Under the pieces are notes generated by a model that ran no database searches, was not told the DNA's origin, and worked only from the letters and a program-made list of their open reading frames with translations. A stretch of DNA of 64,000 bases from Thermomonas brevis (GTDB lineage Bacteria; Pseudomonadota; Gammaproteobacteria; Xanthomonadales; Xanthomonadaceae): contig NZ_CP060711.1 in the NCBI RefSeq assembly GCF_014395425.1, positions 1,612,001-1,676,000 of the forward strand, written 5' to 3'. Positions 48,100 to 56,792 of this stretch are shown one piece after another. Each line of letters opens with the position of its first letter. Positions within the stretch are counted from its first letter, which is position 1. The position numbers and the translations under genes are program-made.

Positions 48100-48690
48100 A
48101 TGCAACGCCATCGATGCAGCAAGCAGCTCGGCCTCGCCGCCGCGCTGTGCCTTTCCACCGGGATCGCCGTTGCCGGCGATCCGCCCATCGCCATCGCCGA
48201 GCAGGCCGCGATCGACTACGGCGCCGGCGCCGTGTTCGGCGATGCGGTGAACCAGCGGTTCGCGCAGGTGTTCCAGGTGCGCGGCGACGGGTACATCACC
48301 CACCTGATGGTGCCGGTGAACTGCGTGACCTCGCCGGAGCCGACCCTGACCGTCAGCATCCAGACCCTAGACAGCCTCGGCCGGCCCAGCGGCACCACCC
48401 TCGCCGTGCAGCGCGCGCGCGGCTGGCGGGTCGACGCCGTGCCGGGCACGGTCGGCGAGGTCGGCCTGCGGATGATCCCGTTCGACCGCCCGGCGCGGGT
48501 GCAGCCGGGCCTGTACGCGTTCGTCCTCGACGCCGTCGGCGGCACCTGCCAGCTCTGGTACGGCCCGCAGGGCGATACCTACGCGGCGGGCGAGGCGCGG
48601 CTCGATGCGCGTTCGCGGCCGTTTCTGCGGCCGTGGGGCACGCTGCTGCCGCGCGACCTGACCTTCCAGGTGTACTGGCAGGGGCTGTGA
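48100..48690 (+). CDS. Exported protein of unknown function
   Basis: A 196-residue protein with a signal peptide (GLAAALCLSTGIAVA) from ATG 48100. The mature part looks like a beta-sandwich (QVFQVRGDGYITHLMVP, LTVSIQTLD, FDRPARVQPGLYAFVLDAVGG). It has two Cys (VNCVT, GTCQLW) and a GPQGDTY segment, a pattern seen in jelly-roll-like choice-of-anchor or carbohydrate-type domains, though I cannot name one. It follows the second autotransporter by about 60 bp on the same strand, so it may be co-transcribed. Confidence 0.62.
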   Translation: MQRHRCSKQLGLAAALCLSTGIAVAGDPPIAIAEQAAIDYGAGAVFGDAVNQRFAQVFQVRGDGYITHLMVPVNCVTSPEPTLTVSIQTLDSLGRPSGTTLAVQRARGWRVDAVPGTVGEVGLRMIPFDRPARVQPGLYAFVLDAVGGTCQLWYGPQGDTYAAGEARLDARSRPFLRPWGTLLPRDLTFQVYWQGL

Positions 48691-48733
48691 GGCGACGGCG
48701 CGGCGCGCATGGCCGCGCCGTTTCCGCCCTCGA

Positions 48734-49612
48734 TCAGCGCAGGCAGGCCGCGTCGCCGTCCGCGCAGTGCACGAACTGCACCGGCACGCCGTGCACCTCG
48801 AACACCGCCGCGTACTGGCGCTGGCGCTTCTGGAAGCGGCCGAAGCCGCGCTCCAGCGCGTCGCCGTCGCTGTCCTCCGGCGCGTTGCGGCGGCGCCATG
48901 CGGCCGGGTCGAGCATCGCGATGCGCACTTCGCCGTCGCCGTAGCGCACCAGCGGTTCCGGCGGCGCGTCCAGCAGGCATTCGCCGGCCGGTTCCAGCAA
49001 CGCGGTTTCCAGCAGCGCCCACAGGCCGTCCAGGCCGACGTTGCGGTACTGCATCGCCATCATCGCCAGCAGGTCGTGCAGGCTCAGGTAGCGGACGTGC
49101 TCGATGCGCGCGCCCAGCCCGTCCTGCAACGCCAGCGCGGTGTCGGGCTTGGCCATGCCGGTGTCGAACAGCATCAGCTCCAGCTGCGCGGCGGCGGCGT
49201 CGAGAGTGGCCCCGCGCAGCACGAACGGCAGCAGCCGCAGCCCGCCGCCGGCCAGCGTCGGATCGCAGCGCAGCGGCGCCGGCACTTCGCCCTGCGCGTC
49301 CGCGCCGAATCCAATGATGCGCGCGCCCTGCGCCTGCCCCGGTGCGCGCTGCAGCAGTTCCAGCACGCGCCGGTGCAGCGGCCAGCCGGGGCGCAGCGCC
49401 TCGGCCGGGTCGAAATGCGCGGCCATCAGGGCCAGGTCGCAGCCGGCCACGTCCGGCGCCAGCTGCGCCAGGTCGCGGCCCAGCAAGGCGGCGACCTCGC
49501 CGGCGGCATCGGCGGGAAGCGCCGCGCGCTCCGGCAGGCCGCCGTCGCGCAGCTCGATGGCGATGACGCCGCGGAACGCGACGGGATCGGAATCGGTGGG
49601 GGTGAACGGCAT
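48734..49612 (-). CDS. Conserved-looking hypothetical protein
   Basis: A 292-residue soluble protein without signal peptide or membrane segments. Composition is that of a real core gene (high third-position GC, natural hydrophobic pattern: GVIAIELRDGGLPERAAL, LMAAHFDPAEALRPGW, ARIIGFGADAQGEVP). It is rich in Leu, Ala, Asp and Glu. No motif allows a family call. It is divergent from the thiolase with about 70 bp between starts. Confidence 0.6.
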   Translation of the reverse strand: MPFTPTDSDPVAFRGVIAIELRDGGLPERAALPADAAGEVAALLGRDLAQLAPDVAGCDLALMAAHFDPAEALRPGWPLHRRVLELLQRAPGQAQGARIIGFGADAQGEVPAPLRCDPTLAGGGLRLLPFVLRGATLDAAAAQLELMLFDTGMAKPDTALALQDGLGARIEHVRYLSLHDLLAMMAMQYRNVGLDGLWALLETALLEPAGECLLDAPPEPLVRYGDGEVRIAMLDPAAWRRRNAPEDSDGDALERGFGRFQKRQRQYAAVFEVHGVPVQFVHCADGDAACLR

Positions 49613-49681
49613 GTGGAGTCCCGACTCGGAAGGGCGACGCTACACTCGTCCCGTCATTATGCGCGTGCCCGAGGTGAACCC

Positions 49682-50959
49682 ATGCAACACGGTCGTCCTG
49701 TCGCCATCCTGGGCGGCGTCCGCATCCCGTTCTGCCGGCAGAACACGGCCTATGCGGACGTCGGCAACCTCGGCATGTCGGTGCGCACGCTGGGCGCGCT
49801 GGTGGAGAAGTTCGGCCTGCACGGGCAGCAGCTGGGCGAAGTGGCGATGGGCGCGGTGATCAAGCACTCGTCGGACTGGAACCTCGGCCGCGAGGCCGCG
49901 CTGTCCTCCGGCCTGTCGCCGCTGACGCCCGGCATCACCTTGCAGCGCGCCTGCGGCACCTCGCTGGACACCATCGTCCACATCGCCGGCAAGATCGCGA
50001 CCGGGCAGATCGAAGCCGGCATCGGCGGCGGCTCCGACACCACCTCGGACGTACCGATCGTCTACGGCAAGGCGCTGCGCCAGCGCCTGCTCAAGGCCGC
50101 CGCGGGCAAGACCTTCAAGGACAAGCTGGCGGCGTTCAAGGGCTTCCGCTTCTCCGAACTGAAGCCGGACTTCCCCGGCGTGGCCGAGCCGCGCACCGGC
50201 AAGTCGATGGGCCAGCACTGCGAGGACATGGCGAAGGAGTGGAACATCGCCCGCGATTCGCAGGACGAGCTGGCCGTGGCCTCGCACCACAAGCTGGCCG
50301 CCGCCTACGCGCGCGGGTTCTTCGACGACCTGGTGGTGAGCTTCCGCGGCGTCTCGCGCGACAACAACCTGCGCCCGGACACCAGCATCGAGAAGCTGGC
50401 GACGTTGAAGCCGGCGTTCGACAAGACCTCCGGCAAGGGCACCCTGACCGCCGGCAATTCCACCCCGCTGACCGACGGCGCCTCCGCCTGCCTGCTGTCC
50501 ACCGACGAATGGGCCGCGCAGCACGGCCACGAGGTACTGTGCCATTTGCGCGACGCGCAGGTGGCCGCCGTCGATTTCGTCCACGGCGAAGGCCTGCTGA
50601 TGGCGCCGACCGTGGCGGTGGCGGAGATGCTCAAGCGCAACAACCTGACCTTGCAGGATTTCGACTTCTACGAGATCCACGAAGCCTTCGCCGCGCAGGT
50701 GCTGTGCACGCTGCGCGCGTGGGAGAGCGAGGACTACTGCAGGAACCGCCTCGGGCTGGACGCGCCGTTGGGGCGCATCGATCCGGCCAAGATCAATCCG
50801 AACGGCTCCTCGCTGGCCGCCGGCCACCCGTTCGCGGCGACAGGCGCACGCATCGTCGCCACCGCCGCGAAGGAGCTGAAGCAGCGCGGCGGCGGGCGCT
50901 GCCTGGTCAGCATCTGCACCGCGGGCGGGATGGGCGTGGTGGCGATTCTGGAAAGGTAA
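49682..50959 (+). CDS. Acetyl-CoA C-acyltransferase (FadI-like thiolase)
   Basis: A 425-residue thiolase that should carry out the last step of beta-oxidation or acetoacetyl-CoA cleavage/formation. The nucleophile Cys is in LQRACGTSLD near residue 98, followed by GGGSDTTSDVP; the His is in IHEAFAAQ near 345, the GHPFAATGAR segment near 385, and the second Cys in ICTAGGMG near 413. Length and the extended N-terminal region resemble FadI rather than the shorter FadA/AtoB. No fadJ partner is visible in the window. Its stop codon lies in the loop of a perfect hairpin. Confidence 0.88.
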   Translation: MQHGRPVAILGGVRIPFCRQNTAYADVGNLGMSVRTLGALVEKFGLHGQQLGEVAMGAVIKHSSDWNLGREAALSSGLSPLTPGITLQRACGTSLDTIVHIAGKIATGQIEAGIGGGSDTTSDVPIVYGKALRQRLLKAAAGKTFKDKLAAFKGFRFSELKPDFPGVAEPRTGKSMGQHCEDMAKEWNIARDSQDELAVASHHKLAAAYARGFFDDLVVSFRGVSRDNNLRPDTSIEKLATLKPAFDKTSGKGTLTAGNSTPLTDGASACLLSTDEWAAQHGHEVLCHLRDAQVAAVDFVHGEGLLMAPTVAVAEMLKRNNLTLQDFDFYEIHEAFAAQVLCTLRAWESEDYCRNRLGLDAPLGRIDPAKINPNGSSLAAGHPFAATGARIVATAAKELKQRGGGRCLVSICTAGGMGVVAILER

Positions 50960-50970
50960 TTCCTTTCCAG
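50948..50970 (+). terminator. Hairpin spanning the thiolase stop codon
   Basis: CTGGAAAGG (50948-50956) and CCTTTCCAG (50962-50970) form a perfect 9-bp stem, with the TAA stop in the 5-nt loop. No T tract follows, so intrinsic termination is uncertain; it may mark the mRNA end or the edge of an insertion. Confidence 0.4.
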
Positions 50971-50999
50971 ACAATCACTTGAAGGGAACTGTCAGTTTT

Positions 51000-51024
51000 C
51001 TACTAATTTGTCTCGAATTAGTAG
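51000..51024. other. Perfect inverted repeat at the edge of an accessory patch
   Basis: The arms are CTACTAATT (51000-51008) and AATTAGTAG (51016-51024), with a 7-bp spacer. AT-rich in a GC-rich setting and lying where the low-GC block begins; it could be an operator or a recombination site. Confidence 0.4.
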
Positions 51025-51032
51025 TTGGCGGC

Positions 51033-51224
51033 TCAGAGGCTGAAACCTTCCTGGAATTTGCCGTACCGGCATCCGGCCCGCACATCATCGGCAGCCAACC
51101 CCGCGTAGATCTCGGTACGGGCATTCGCACCTTGCACGTCGCGCAACAGGACTGCAAAGGCCGCTGCTTCATCGTATTCCGCGTCAGCGACGAGCACTGC
51201 ATTGACGTGCTCCGCCTGCTGCAC
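51033..51224 (-). CDS. Possible small protein, unrecognised
   Basis: A 63-residue frame with GTG start at 51224 and acidic, natural-looking composition (VLVADAEYDEAAAFAVLL, TEIYAGLAADDV). It is downstream of the repressor on the same strand. No ribosome site is evident and a frame on the opposite strand overlaps it, so coding is uncertain. Confidence 0.3.
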   Translation of the reverse strand: MQQAEHVNAVLVADAEYDEAAAFAVLLRDVQGANARTEIYAGLAADDVRAGCRYGKFQEGFSL

Positions 51225-51281
51225 GACGGCATGGATTTATCCGCTCATTCTGCCCCGCACTGAATCGGGAACGGTAGCGTT

Positions 51282-51668
51282 TCAGGTCTTGTCCGCCATC
51301 GCCTTGATGACCTGCCGGATTGCCTGCCGCTTCTTCGACGGCAGGCGCAGATAGATTTCGATGGCAATCCTGTCGTCAACCGTTGTCGCTTCCGCCCATG
51401 CCGTCTTAGGCATATGGGCACGAGCGCGCGGTTTCGTGCCGTAGCGCAGCGTGTCCGCGTCGGTATCCAGCAAGCTAGCCAGCAACTCCAGCTTGTCTTG
51501 CTCCGGTATTGACAGACCAATCAGCCAGCGCCTGACGCCTTGGTACGTGACCGGTGTACCTCGGTAGTGCAAGTTGAACAGCTTTTCCAAAGCCGTTGGC
51601 CTGATCTCCAGGCCGGCGGCCGCCATCGCGGCCTTCAGCCGCTTGGAAAACTGCTGCTTATCATCCAT
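51282..51668 (-). CDS. Phage-type repressor, Xre/CI-like
   Basis: A 128-residue regulator from ATG 51668 (MDDKQQFSKRL). The N-terminal half has a helix-turn-helix arranged as in short CI-like repressors: RPTALEKLFNLHYRG, then YQGVRRWLIGLSIPEQDKL. The C-terminal half is helical and contains no peptidase Ser/Lys dyad, so it would not self-cleave as LexA-type repressors do. A perfect inverted repeat lies 56 bp upstream, in the divergent region facing a small membrane-protein gene. Likely a remnant or small regulatory unit of a mobile element. Confidence 0.72.
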   Translation of the reverse strand: MDDKQQFSKRLKAAMAAAGLEIRPTALEKLFNLHYRGTPVTYQGVRRWLIGLSIPEQDKLELLASLLDTDADTLRYGTKPRARAHMPKTAWAEATTVDDRIAIEIYLRLPSKKRQAIRQVIKAMADKT

Positions 51669-51723
51669 GCGGCTACGTTGAAGCGCCGCTTGCACTCTTT
51701 GTTGAAGTTTGATTTCATTCAGA

Positions 51724-51744
51724 AATTGAACAGCTGCTTCAATT
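51724..51744. promoter_or_regulatory. Candidate operator of the phage-type repressor
   Basis: AATTGAA (51724-51730) and TTCAATT (51738-51744) form a perfect inverted repeat with a 7-bp spacer. Further TTGAAG half-sites occur at about 51670 and 51695 and at 51750. It sits between the repressor gene and the divergent membrane-protein gene. Confidence 0.6.
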
Positions 51745-51768
51745 AGCTATTGAAGAAACGGAGGTGCC

Positions 51769-52197
51769 GTGACCGAAGCTAAAGAGAGCTTCATCCGTTG
51801 GCAAGCCGTCACACGCGAGCACATGAGTCGGGGATCAGACTTTAGTTCTGGGCTTGGCATCAGGTGCGGTCGCATTTCTGGGCAATCTGCTATGGGACGG
51901 AAATCCGCTTGTACCGTGCACCGTTGCCTTCGCTCTAGCGGCGTTCGGGCTGCAGGGCTTTCAGTGCTGGTTGCCCTATGGGGTGCCGTGAACCGGCTGA
52001 AAGATTTCAGGGCAACGACACGGATTGTGTCGGGCAAGGAGGACGGTGCGACGGACGATAGCTTGGCATCAGACAGAGCGTTCGTTTGGAAGCTGAGAAC
52101 GACAATGTGGCTGCTGTTTCCCGTGCAGCCGGTGCTTTTCGGCTTTTCGGCAGCGGCACTGACGATGCTCATTCTGACAAATATAAGAACTGAATAA
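51769..52197 (+). CDS. Small membrane protein with two compensating indels
   Basis: GTG start with GGAGG 4 bp upstream; 142 residues in the continuous frame. The first 20 (MTEAKESFIRWQAVTREHMS) and the last 70 (ALWGAVNRLKDFRATTRI, then a membrane helix PVQPVLFGFSAAALTMLIL) look natural. The stretch between about 51830 and 51960 does not: it is Arg/Ser/Gly-rich in frame. Read one base later, it gives a clear membrane segment (LVLGLASGAVAFLGNLLW, VAFALAAFGLQGF). So one base is gained in GGGG at 51830-51833 and one lost at TTT 51959-51961. The intact form would have at least three membrane helices. Divergent from a repressor; function unknown. Confidence 0.65.
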   Translation: MTEAKESFIRWQAVTREHMSRGSDFSSGLGIRCGRISGQSAMGRKSACTVHRCLRSSGVRAAGLSVLVALWGAVNRLKDFRATTRIVSGKEDGATDDSLASDRAFVWKLRTTMWLLFPVQPVLFGFSAAALTMLILTNIRTE

Positions 52198-52280
52198 AGC
52201 ATGCCGCGACTGGCTTAGGAAATGACCCATGCGATTACCATATTTTTCATGAATATTATATTAAGCATCAAGGATGCGCC

Positions 52281-52910
52281 GTGACTATTATTATAGGAAT
52301 CATCATCGCCTTTCTTTTAGCTGTTTTTTTCATCGCCCGCGCAGGCAAAAATAAGGCTTCATCAAAGGCAATCTTTGATGGATACCTTGAATCAATTAAA
52401 AATGCAGCAGAAGTAGGTGAGCGCGCATATCGTGCGCAAATGGAAACACTAGGAGCGCATCCTAATGTTCGCGGAATCGCACTTGCCCGATTAGCCACAT
52501 CCCTGTTTCCCGTAGCTTCCTATGCAATTGCAGAATCATCCGATGCCATCCCCTCATCCGTCACAGAATTTTCCCCCGTCTCCGGGAAAGATGTATGGAA
52601 CCTCGCTAGCGGCATAGCACTTCAACCACTTGGAAATATCCGTGGGACTCCGCATTTTTCTGAAATCAAGGAAGATACCCACTATTCAATTAATCAATTT
52701 ATCAACCTCATCAACTCTACCAACGTTCTTTCATCAAGCGCCGCCATAGAACCCGCAATCCACCTACTCTCACCGATTTGGTGCCGAGCCTTTGAGATTT
52801 CTGGCGTCCCCAGAAATAATCTGATCAATGGATACGCCGCACAGTACGTTACCTCAGGCATGCTTCAGCTTTTGGACGTATATGACTTATTAGCAACTTC
52901 CCGAAGTTAA
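52281..52910 (+). CDS. Membrane-anchored protein of unknown function, low GC
   Basis: A 209-residue protein from GTG 52281. An N-terminal membrane anchor (IIIGIIIAFLLAVFFIARA) is followed by a soluble helical domain (KAIFDGYLESIKNAAEVGERAY) without recognisable motifs. Base composition is much lower in GC than the genome, with A/T-ending codons, so it is recently acquired. It lies between the repressor-linked membrane protein and a zinc-ribbon-like protein, all on the same strand, within the accessory patch. No family assigned. Confidence 0.62.
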   Translation: MTIIIGIIIAFLLAVFFIARAGKNKASSKAIFDGYLESIKNAAEVGERAYRAQMETLGAHPNVRGIALARLATSLFPVASYAIAESSDAIPSSVTEFSPVSGKDVWNLASGIALQPLGNIRGTPHFSEIKEDTHYSINQFINLINSTNVLSSSAAIEPAIHLLSPIWCRAFEISGVPRNNLINGYAAQYVTSGMLQLLDVYDLLATSRS

Positions 52911-52983
52911 CAGCTTAAGCGAGGCTTCTTGACGTGCCAAGCATCACTCTGCAAGCCGCCGACCTCATAACAACGGGTGAATT

Positions 52984-53799
52984 ATGCAACTAGGAGCTGA
53001 TTGGATTGTCGCTTGTCCGCACTGCGCGGCGCCTATCGTCAAATCCCAAGGCGATTCCCCATACATCCTTCTTCCAACCATAATCAAATTAGTTAGGGAA
53101 TTATGGTCGGACGGAAGAACATCATTCGGACTGGGCAGGGGATGTTCGGACAATCCCGCGAAATGCATAAAATGCAAAAATTATTTTTGGTGGAATGAGG
53201 CCGAAGACGTTTGCCACTACGTCCACCAGGATCGAGAACTCGAATCAGAACACACAAGCATTCCTGAAATACTCACCGCATTTGCCAGACATCCCGACAA
53301 GCCAACTGAAAAAGAATATTATCAATTGATTTCCGACGGATTCGCAAAAACTCGCAGCCAACAACTATCACTGCGGACCGCAGCATGGCGTAGAAGCAAT
53401 GACGCATTTCGCAGGCATACGGATTCCGACGCCGCGACAATCTCCATGACGTCCTTGGAGAGGCAGGAAAATTTGGAGGCTCTTGCCGAATTGGCAGGCA
53501 GTGGGCTACACGATGAAAATAACGACATCCGCGATCACTACCTGATCATGAAAGCAGAAATACTCCGTGAGCTCGGAAAATTCAGTTCGGCGCTCTCGCT
53601 CCTGGATCAGATTGATTACTCATCCCTGCGAGCAGATATAGCTCAACAGTTGCGCCGCTCATGCTGGGATAGTGATTCAATCGTCTTGCAGCTTGACATG
53701 ATTTCAATCAAGAACAATCGACCAAAAAATAGATTTGGACTCAATCGACCGCCTACCAACTCGACATTGAGCGAACAAAACCATAGCGACATGTCGTAA
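52984..53799 (+). CDS. Protein with CxxC zinc-ribbon-like motifs, low GC
   Basis: A 271-residue protein from ATG 52984. The N-terminus has CPHC (residues 11-14) and CIKC near residues 60-63, a spacing fitting a zinc ribbon, followed by a WWNEAED segment. Residues about 95-230 are helical and may contain TPR-like pairs (HYLIMKAEILRELGKFSSAL). There is no signal peptide. Low GC and A/T-ending codons as in the previous gene, 73 bp upstream. I know no family; a cytosolic binding protein of a mobile-element cargo is possible. Confidence 0.6.
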   Translation: MQLGADWIVACPHCAAPIVKSQGDSPYILLPTIIKLVRELWSDGRTSFGLGRGCSDNPAKCIKCKNYFWWNEAEDVCHYVHQDRELESEHTSIPEILTAFARHPDKPTEKEYYQLISDGFAKTRSQQLSLRTAAWRRSNDAFRRHTDSDAATISMTSLERQENLEALAELAGSGLHDENNDIRDHYLIMKAEILRELGKFSSALSLLDQIDYSSLRADIAQQLRRSCWDSDSIVLQLDMISIKNNRPKNRFGLNRPPTNSTLSEQNHSDMS

Positions 53800-53857
53800 A
53801 GCGGCTGGATACCGACCATTTCAGAGAACCTGAACTTGCTCTAGCGCGAATAAGACG

Positions 53858-53885
53858 CTGGATGCCCGCCTTCGCGGGCATGACG
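53858..53885. repeat. Single REP arm
   Basis: CTGGATGCCCGCCTTCGCGG and the following GCATGACG match the right-hand arm of the REP pairs at 11814 and 17464. No partner arm is seen nearby. It marks the right end of the low-GC patch. Confidence 0.7.
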
Positions 53886-53892
53886 ATGAGCG

Positions 53893-54276
53893 TTAACCGA
53901 GGCAGTTGCGCAATTCGCGTTCCACCGCCGCATTGATCGCCGGCCAATTCCGCCGCCCGTCCGCGCGGGCGACATCCCGCTTCGGCATCTGCGCGAAGAA
54001 CAGCTCCGCCTGCGCCCACGAGCGCGCGGGCGACGGCACGAACACGCCGGCGATGCGGCCGTCGAATCCGGCGCTGCGGTCCACCCGCCCGTTGGCGTCC
54101 AGCGTTCCGTACAGCGGCTTGGCGCTGTAGTAGCCGAGCAGCCGCCGCGCCCGCGCGTCGCGCAGGACGTGGAAGTCGTGGCGGTGCAGCGGGTAGCGGA
54201 ACCAGTGGCGGAAGCCGGGCAAGACCCGCGGCAGATCCGCGGGGTCCAGCGACGGCGGCAGTGCGGTTTTCGCCAC
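53893..54276 (-). CDS. Small protein coupled to the S9 peptidase gene
   Basis: A 127-residue frame whose GTG start (54276) overlaps the peptidase stop (TAGTG). The sequence looks natural: DPADLPRVLPGFRHWFRYPLH, HDFHVLRDARARRLLGYYSA, then AELFFAQMPKRDVA and a C-terminal AINAAVERELRNCLG. It is soluble, without signal peptide. No family recognised. Stop-start overlap suggests reinitiation and co-expression with the peptidase. Confidence 0.5.
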   Translation of the reverse strand: MAKTALPPSLDPADLPRVLPGFRHWFRYPLHRHDFHVLRDARARRLLGYYSAKPLYGTLDANGRVDRSAGFDGRIAGVFVPSPARSWAQAELFFAQMPKRDVARADGRRNWPAINAAVERELRNCLG

Positions 54277-56636
54277 TACGGCTTCAGCGTCCTCTCGAAC
54301 AGCTCGTGGATGCGTCGATATTCGTCGTACCAGCTGTCGGGGTGGGTGAAGCCGTGCCGCTCCAGCGGATACGGCGCCAGCTCCCACTTGTCCTTGCGCA
54401 GCTCGATGAGCTTCTGCGTCATCATCACCGAGTCCTTGAAGAACACGTTGTCGTCGATCATGCCGTGGGCGATCAGCAGGTTGTCGCGCAGGCCGTCGGC
54501 GTATTCGATCGGCGAGGAGCGCTGGTAGGCCTCGGGGTCGAGTTCCGGGGTGTTGAGGATGTTGGACGTGTATTCGTGGTTGTACTGCGACCAGTCGCTG
54601 ACCGGGCGCAGCGCGGCCCCCGCCTTGAACGTGCCCGGCGCCTTGAACAGCGCGACGAAGGTCATGAAGCCGCCGTAGCTGCCGCCGTAGATGCCGGCGC
54701 GGTCGCGGTCGCCCTGCTTGTTCGCCACCACCCAGTCGAGGCCGTCGAGATAGTCCTCCAGCTCGGGCTTGCCCATCCAGCGGTAGATCGCGGTGCGCCA
54801 GTCGCGGCCGTAGCCTTCGGAGGCGCGGTAGTCGAGGTCGAGGACGACGTAGCCCTCGTTGACCAGCAGGTTGTGGAACATCTGCTCGCGGAAATAGTCG
54901 GGCCAGCGCAGCTCGGCGTTCTGCAGGTAGCCGGCGCCGTGCACGAACATCACCACCGGGTACGTCTTCCCCGGCTCCATCGTCGCCGGGCCATAGAACT
55001 TGCCCCAGATGCTGCCGGCGCCGTGCTTGCTGGGCACCTGCACGCTCTGCGGGACGATCCACTCGCGCGACTTGAAGTCGGCGCTGCGGGTGTCGGTGAG
55101 GCGCTGCGCCTCGCCGCCGCCGGCATCGACCACCGACAGCTGCGGCGGCAGCCAGGCGGCGGAATGCCGCACCAGCAGCTTCGATCCGTCCGGCGACGGC
55201 GCGAAGTTCTCCACGCCGTCCAGCGCGGTCACTTCATGCACCTCGCCGCCGCGCGCGGGCACCTTGCAGACTTCGTAGTCCACCGGCGAAACGCGGTTGC
55301 ACAGGAACCAGAACGTCGCGCCGTCGTTCGATGCGACGACCTGCGAGGTTTCCCACTTGCCGTCGGTCAGCTGCCGGCGGCGCGCGCCATTCAGCGCGTA
55401 CAGGTGCGACCAGCCGCTTTCCTCGGACAGGTACCAGAGCGTGCCGTCCGGCAGCCAGCCGAACTCGTTGAAGCTCCAGTTGATCCAGGCGTCGTCGTGC
55501 AGGCGGTGGCGCGGCTGCAGCGCGGCGCCGGCGAGATCGACGGTGGCGATCCAGCGGTCCTTGTTGTCGATGGCGCGGACCATCACCGCCGCGTTGCGGC
55601 CGTCCGCGCTCCAGCGCAGCGTGGGCGCGTCGCCGTTGTCGCCGCTGGTGGCGACCTGCACCGCGCGATTGTCGGTCAATGCGTCCTTGCCGGCGGCCTT
55701 GCGCAGCGCGGCCAGCGGGTCGTCCTTGATGCCGGGCAGCGGGTCGAACTTCAGCTCGCTGACCTTGCCGGTGGCGACCTCGGCCAGCCAGAGCGTCTGC
55801 GGCACCGGATCGTTGCGGCCGACGCGGGTGCGCGCGTCCTCGAACTCCTCGTAGCCGGATTCGGTGACGTACTTCGGCATCTTGCCGCCCTGGCCCGCGT
55901 CCGCGCCCTTCTCGCTGGTGGCGACCAGCAGCCAGCGGCCGTCCGGCGACAGCGAGGAATCGACGATGTCCACGCCCTTGCCGAGATAGACCGGTGCCGG
56001 CGCGCGGGTCGGGTCGGCCTTGCGCCACGCGTCGCCCTGCGCGCGCGCGGCCTCGCGCTGGGCGCGGTCGTTCTTCAACGTTTCGATCAGGCGCAGCTGG
56101 CGGTCGCGCAGATCGTCGGCCGCGGGCGGCTTGCCCGGTGCGTCCGCCGCCAGCACCGTCGCCGCCTGCGCGATGGCGTGTCCGTCCCAGTGCCACCAGC
56201 TGTCGCCGGTGCGCCAGACCAGCGCGCCGTCGCTGCCCCATTGCAGGCGCGAGGCGGCGTCGCTGCCACGCGTGAGTTGGGTCAGCGCGCCGCTGCGCAG
56301 GTCGCGCACGAACACGTCGCCGTTGCGGGCGAAGGCGCTGCGCTCGCCGCGGGCGTCGATGACGGCGCCGTCCGCGTCGAGGCCGGCGCGCGCGGCATCG
56401 TCCACCTTCGCCGGCGCGGCGCCGTCGAGGCCGGCCTGCCAGGTATCGCGCACCAGCGCGCCCGGCCGCTTCAGCGTGTACAGCGCGGCCTTGCCGTCCC
56501 AGCGCCACCACGCGTTCTCCACCGGCGGGCCGATCCAGTCCGGGTCGGCCATCGCCTGCGAGAGCGTGATCGGGTCGGCGGCCTGCGCGGACAGCGAGGC
56601 GAGCAGGAGGGCGAGGGCGAGCGGAGCGAGGCGCAT
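54276..56636 (-). CDS. Exported S9 prolyl oligopeptidase-family peptidase
   Basis: A 786-residue peptidase starting at ATG 56636 with a signal peptide (LAPLALALLLASLSAQAA). The N-terminal two-thirds is a DPP IV/DPP-type propeller with WD40-like strands (DGALVWRTGDSWWHWDG; SSLSPDGRWLLV; WNHLY-like SGWSHLYAL). The catalytic domain has Ser in YGGSYGGFM near residue 652, Asp in HGMIDDNV near 725 and His in RHGFTHP near 762, all intact. It differs from the peptidase at 9458 by having the canonical GGSYGG elbow. It is divergent from the bd oxidase operon. Probably releases dipeptides from imported or extracellular peptides. Confidence 0.9.
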   Translation of the reverse strand: MRLAPLALALLLASLSAQAADPITLSQAMADPDWIGPPVENAWWRWDGKAALYTLKRPGALVRDTWQAGLDGAAPAKVDDAARAGLDADGAVIDARGERSAFARNGDVFVRDLRSGALTQLTRGSDAASRLQWGSDGALVWRTGDSWWHWDGHAIAQAATVLAADAPGKPPAADDLRDRQLRLIETLKNDRAQREAARAQGDAWRKADPTRAPAPVYLGKGVDIVDSSLSPDGRWLLVATSEKGADAGQGGKMPKYVTESGYEEFEDARTRVGRNDPVPQTLWLAEVATGKVSELKFDPLPGIKDDPLAALRKAAGKDALTDNRAVQVATSGDNGDAPTLRWSADGRNAAVMVRAIDNKDRWIATVDLAGAALQPRHRLHDDAWINWSFNEFGWLPDGTLWYLSEESGWSHLYALNGARRRQLTDGKWETSQVVASNDGATFWFLCNRVSPVDYEVCKVPARGGEVHEVTALDGVENFAPSPDGSKLLVRHSAAWLPPQLSVVDAGGGEAQRLTDTRSADFKSREWIVPQSVQVPSKHGAGSIWGKFYGPATMEPGKTYPVVMFVHGAGYLQNAELRWPDYFREQMFHNLLVNEGYVVLDLDYRASEGYGRDWRTAIYRWMGKPELEDYLDGLDWVVANKQGDRDRAGIYGGSYGGFMTFVALFKAPGTFKAGAALRPVSDWSQYNHEYTSNILNTPELDPEAYQRSSPIEYADGLRDNLLIAHGMIDDNVFFKDSVMMTQKLIELRKDKWELAPYPLERHGFTHPDSWYDEYRRIHELFERTLKP

Positions 56637-56792
56637 GGTGCGGTCCGGAATCGAAGTCGGCGCAGGGTAGCAGCCGCGCCGCGCGGAAGGCTGTGCCAAA
56701 CGTCCGGCACGCGCGTCGTCACTGGCCGCGAACGATGCGGCGGCGCACACTATGCAGCGGGCGTCGCCCTCGCGCGGCGCGGAGCGCGCTGC

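Noticed and set aside
50979-51263. 94-codon plus-strand frame after the thiolase
   Set aside because: Overlaps the AT-rich palindrome and a more natural minus-strand frame; no ribosome site.
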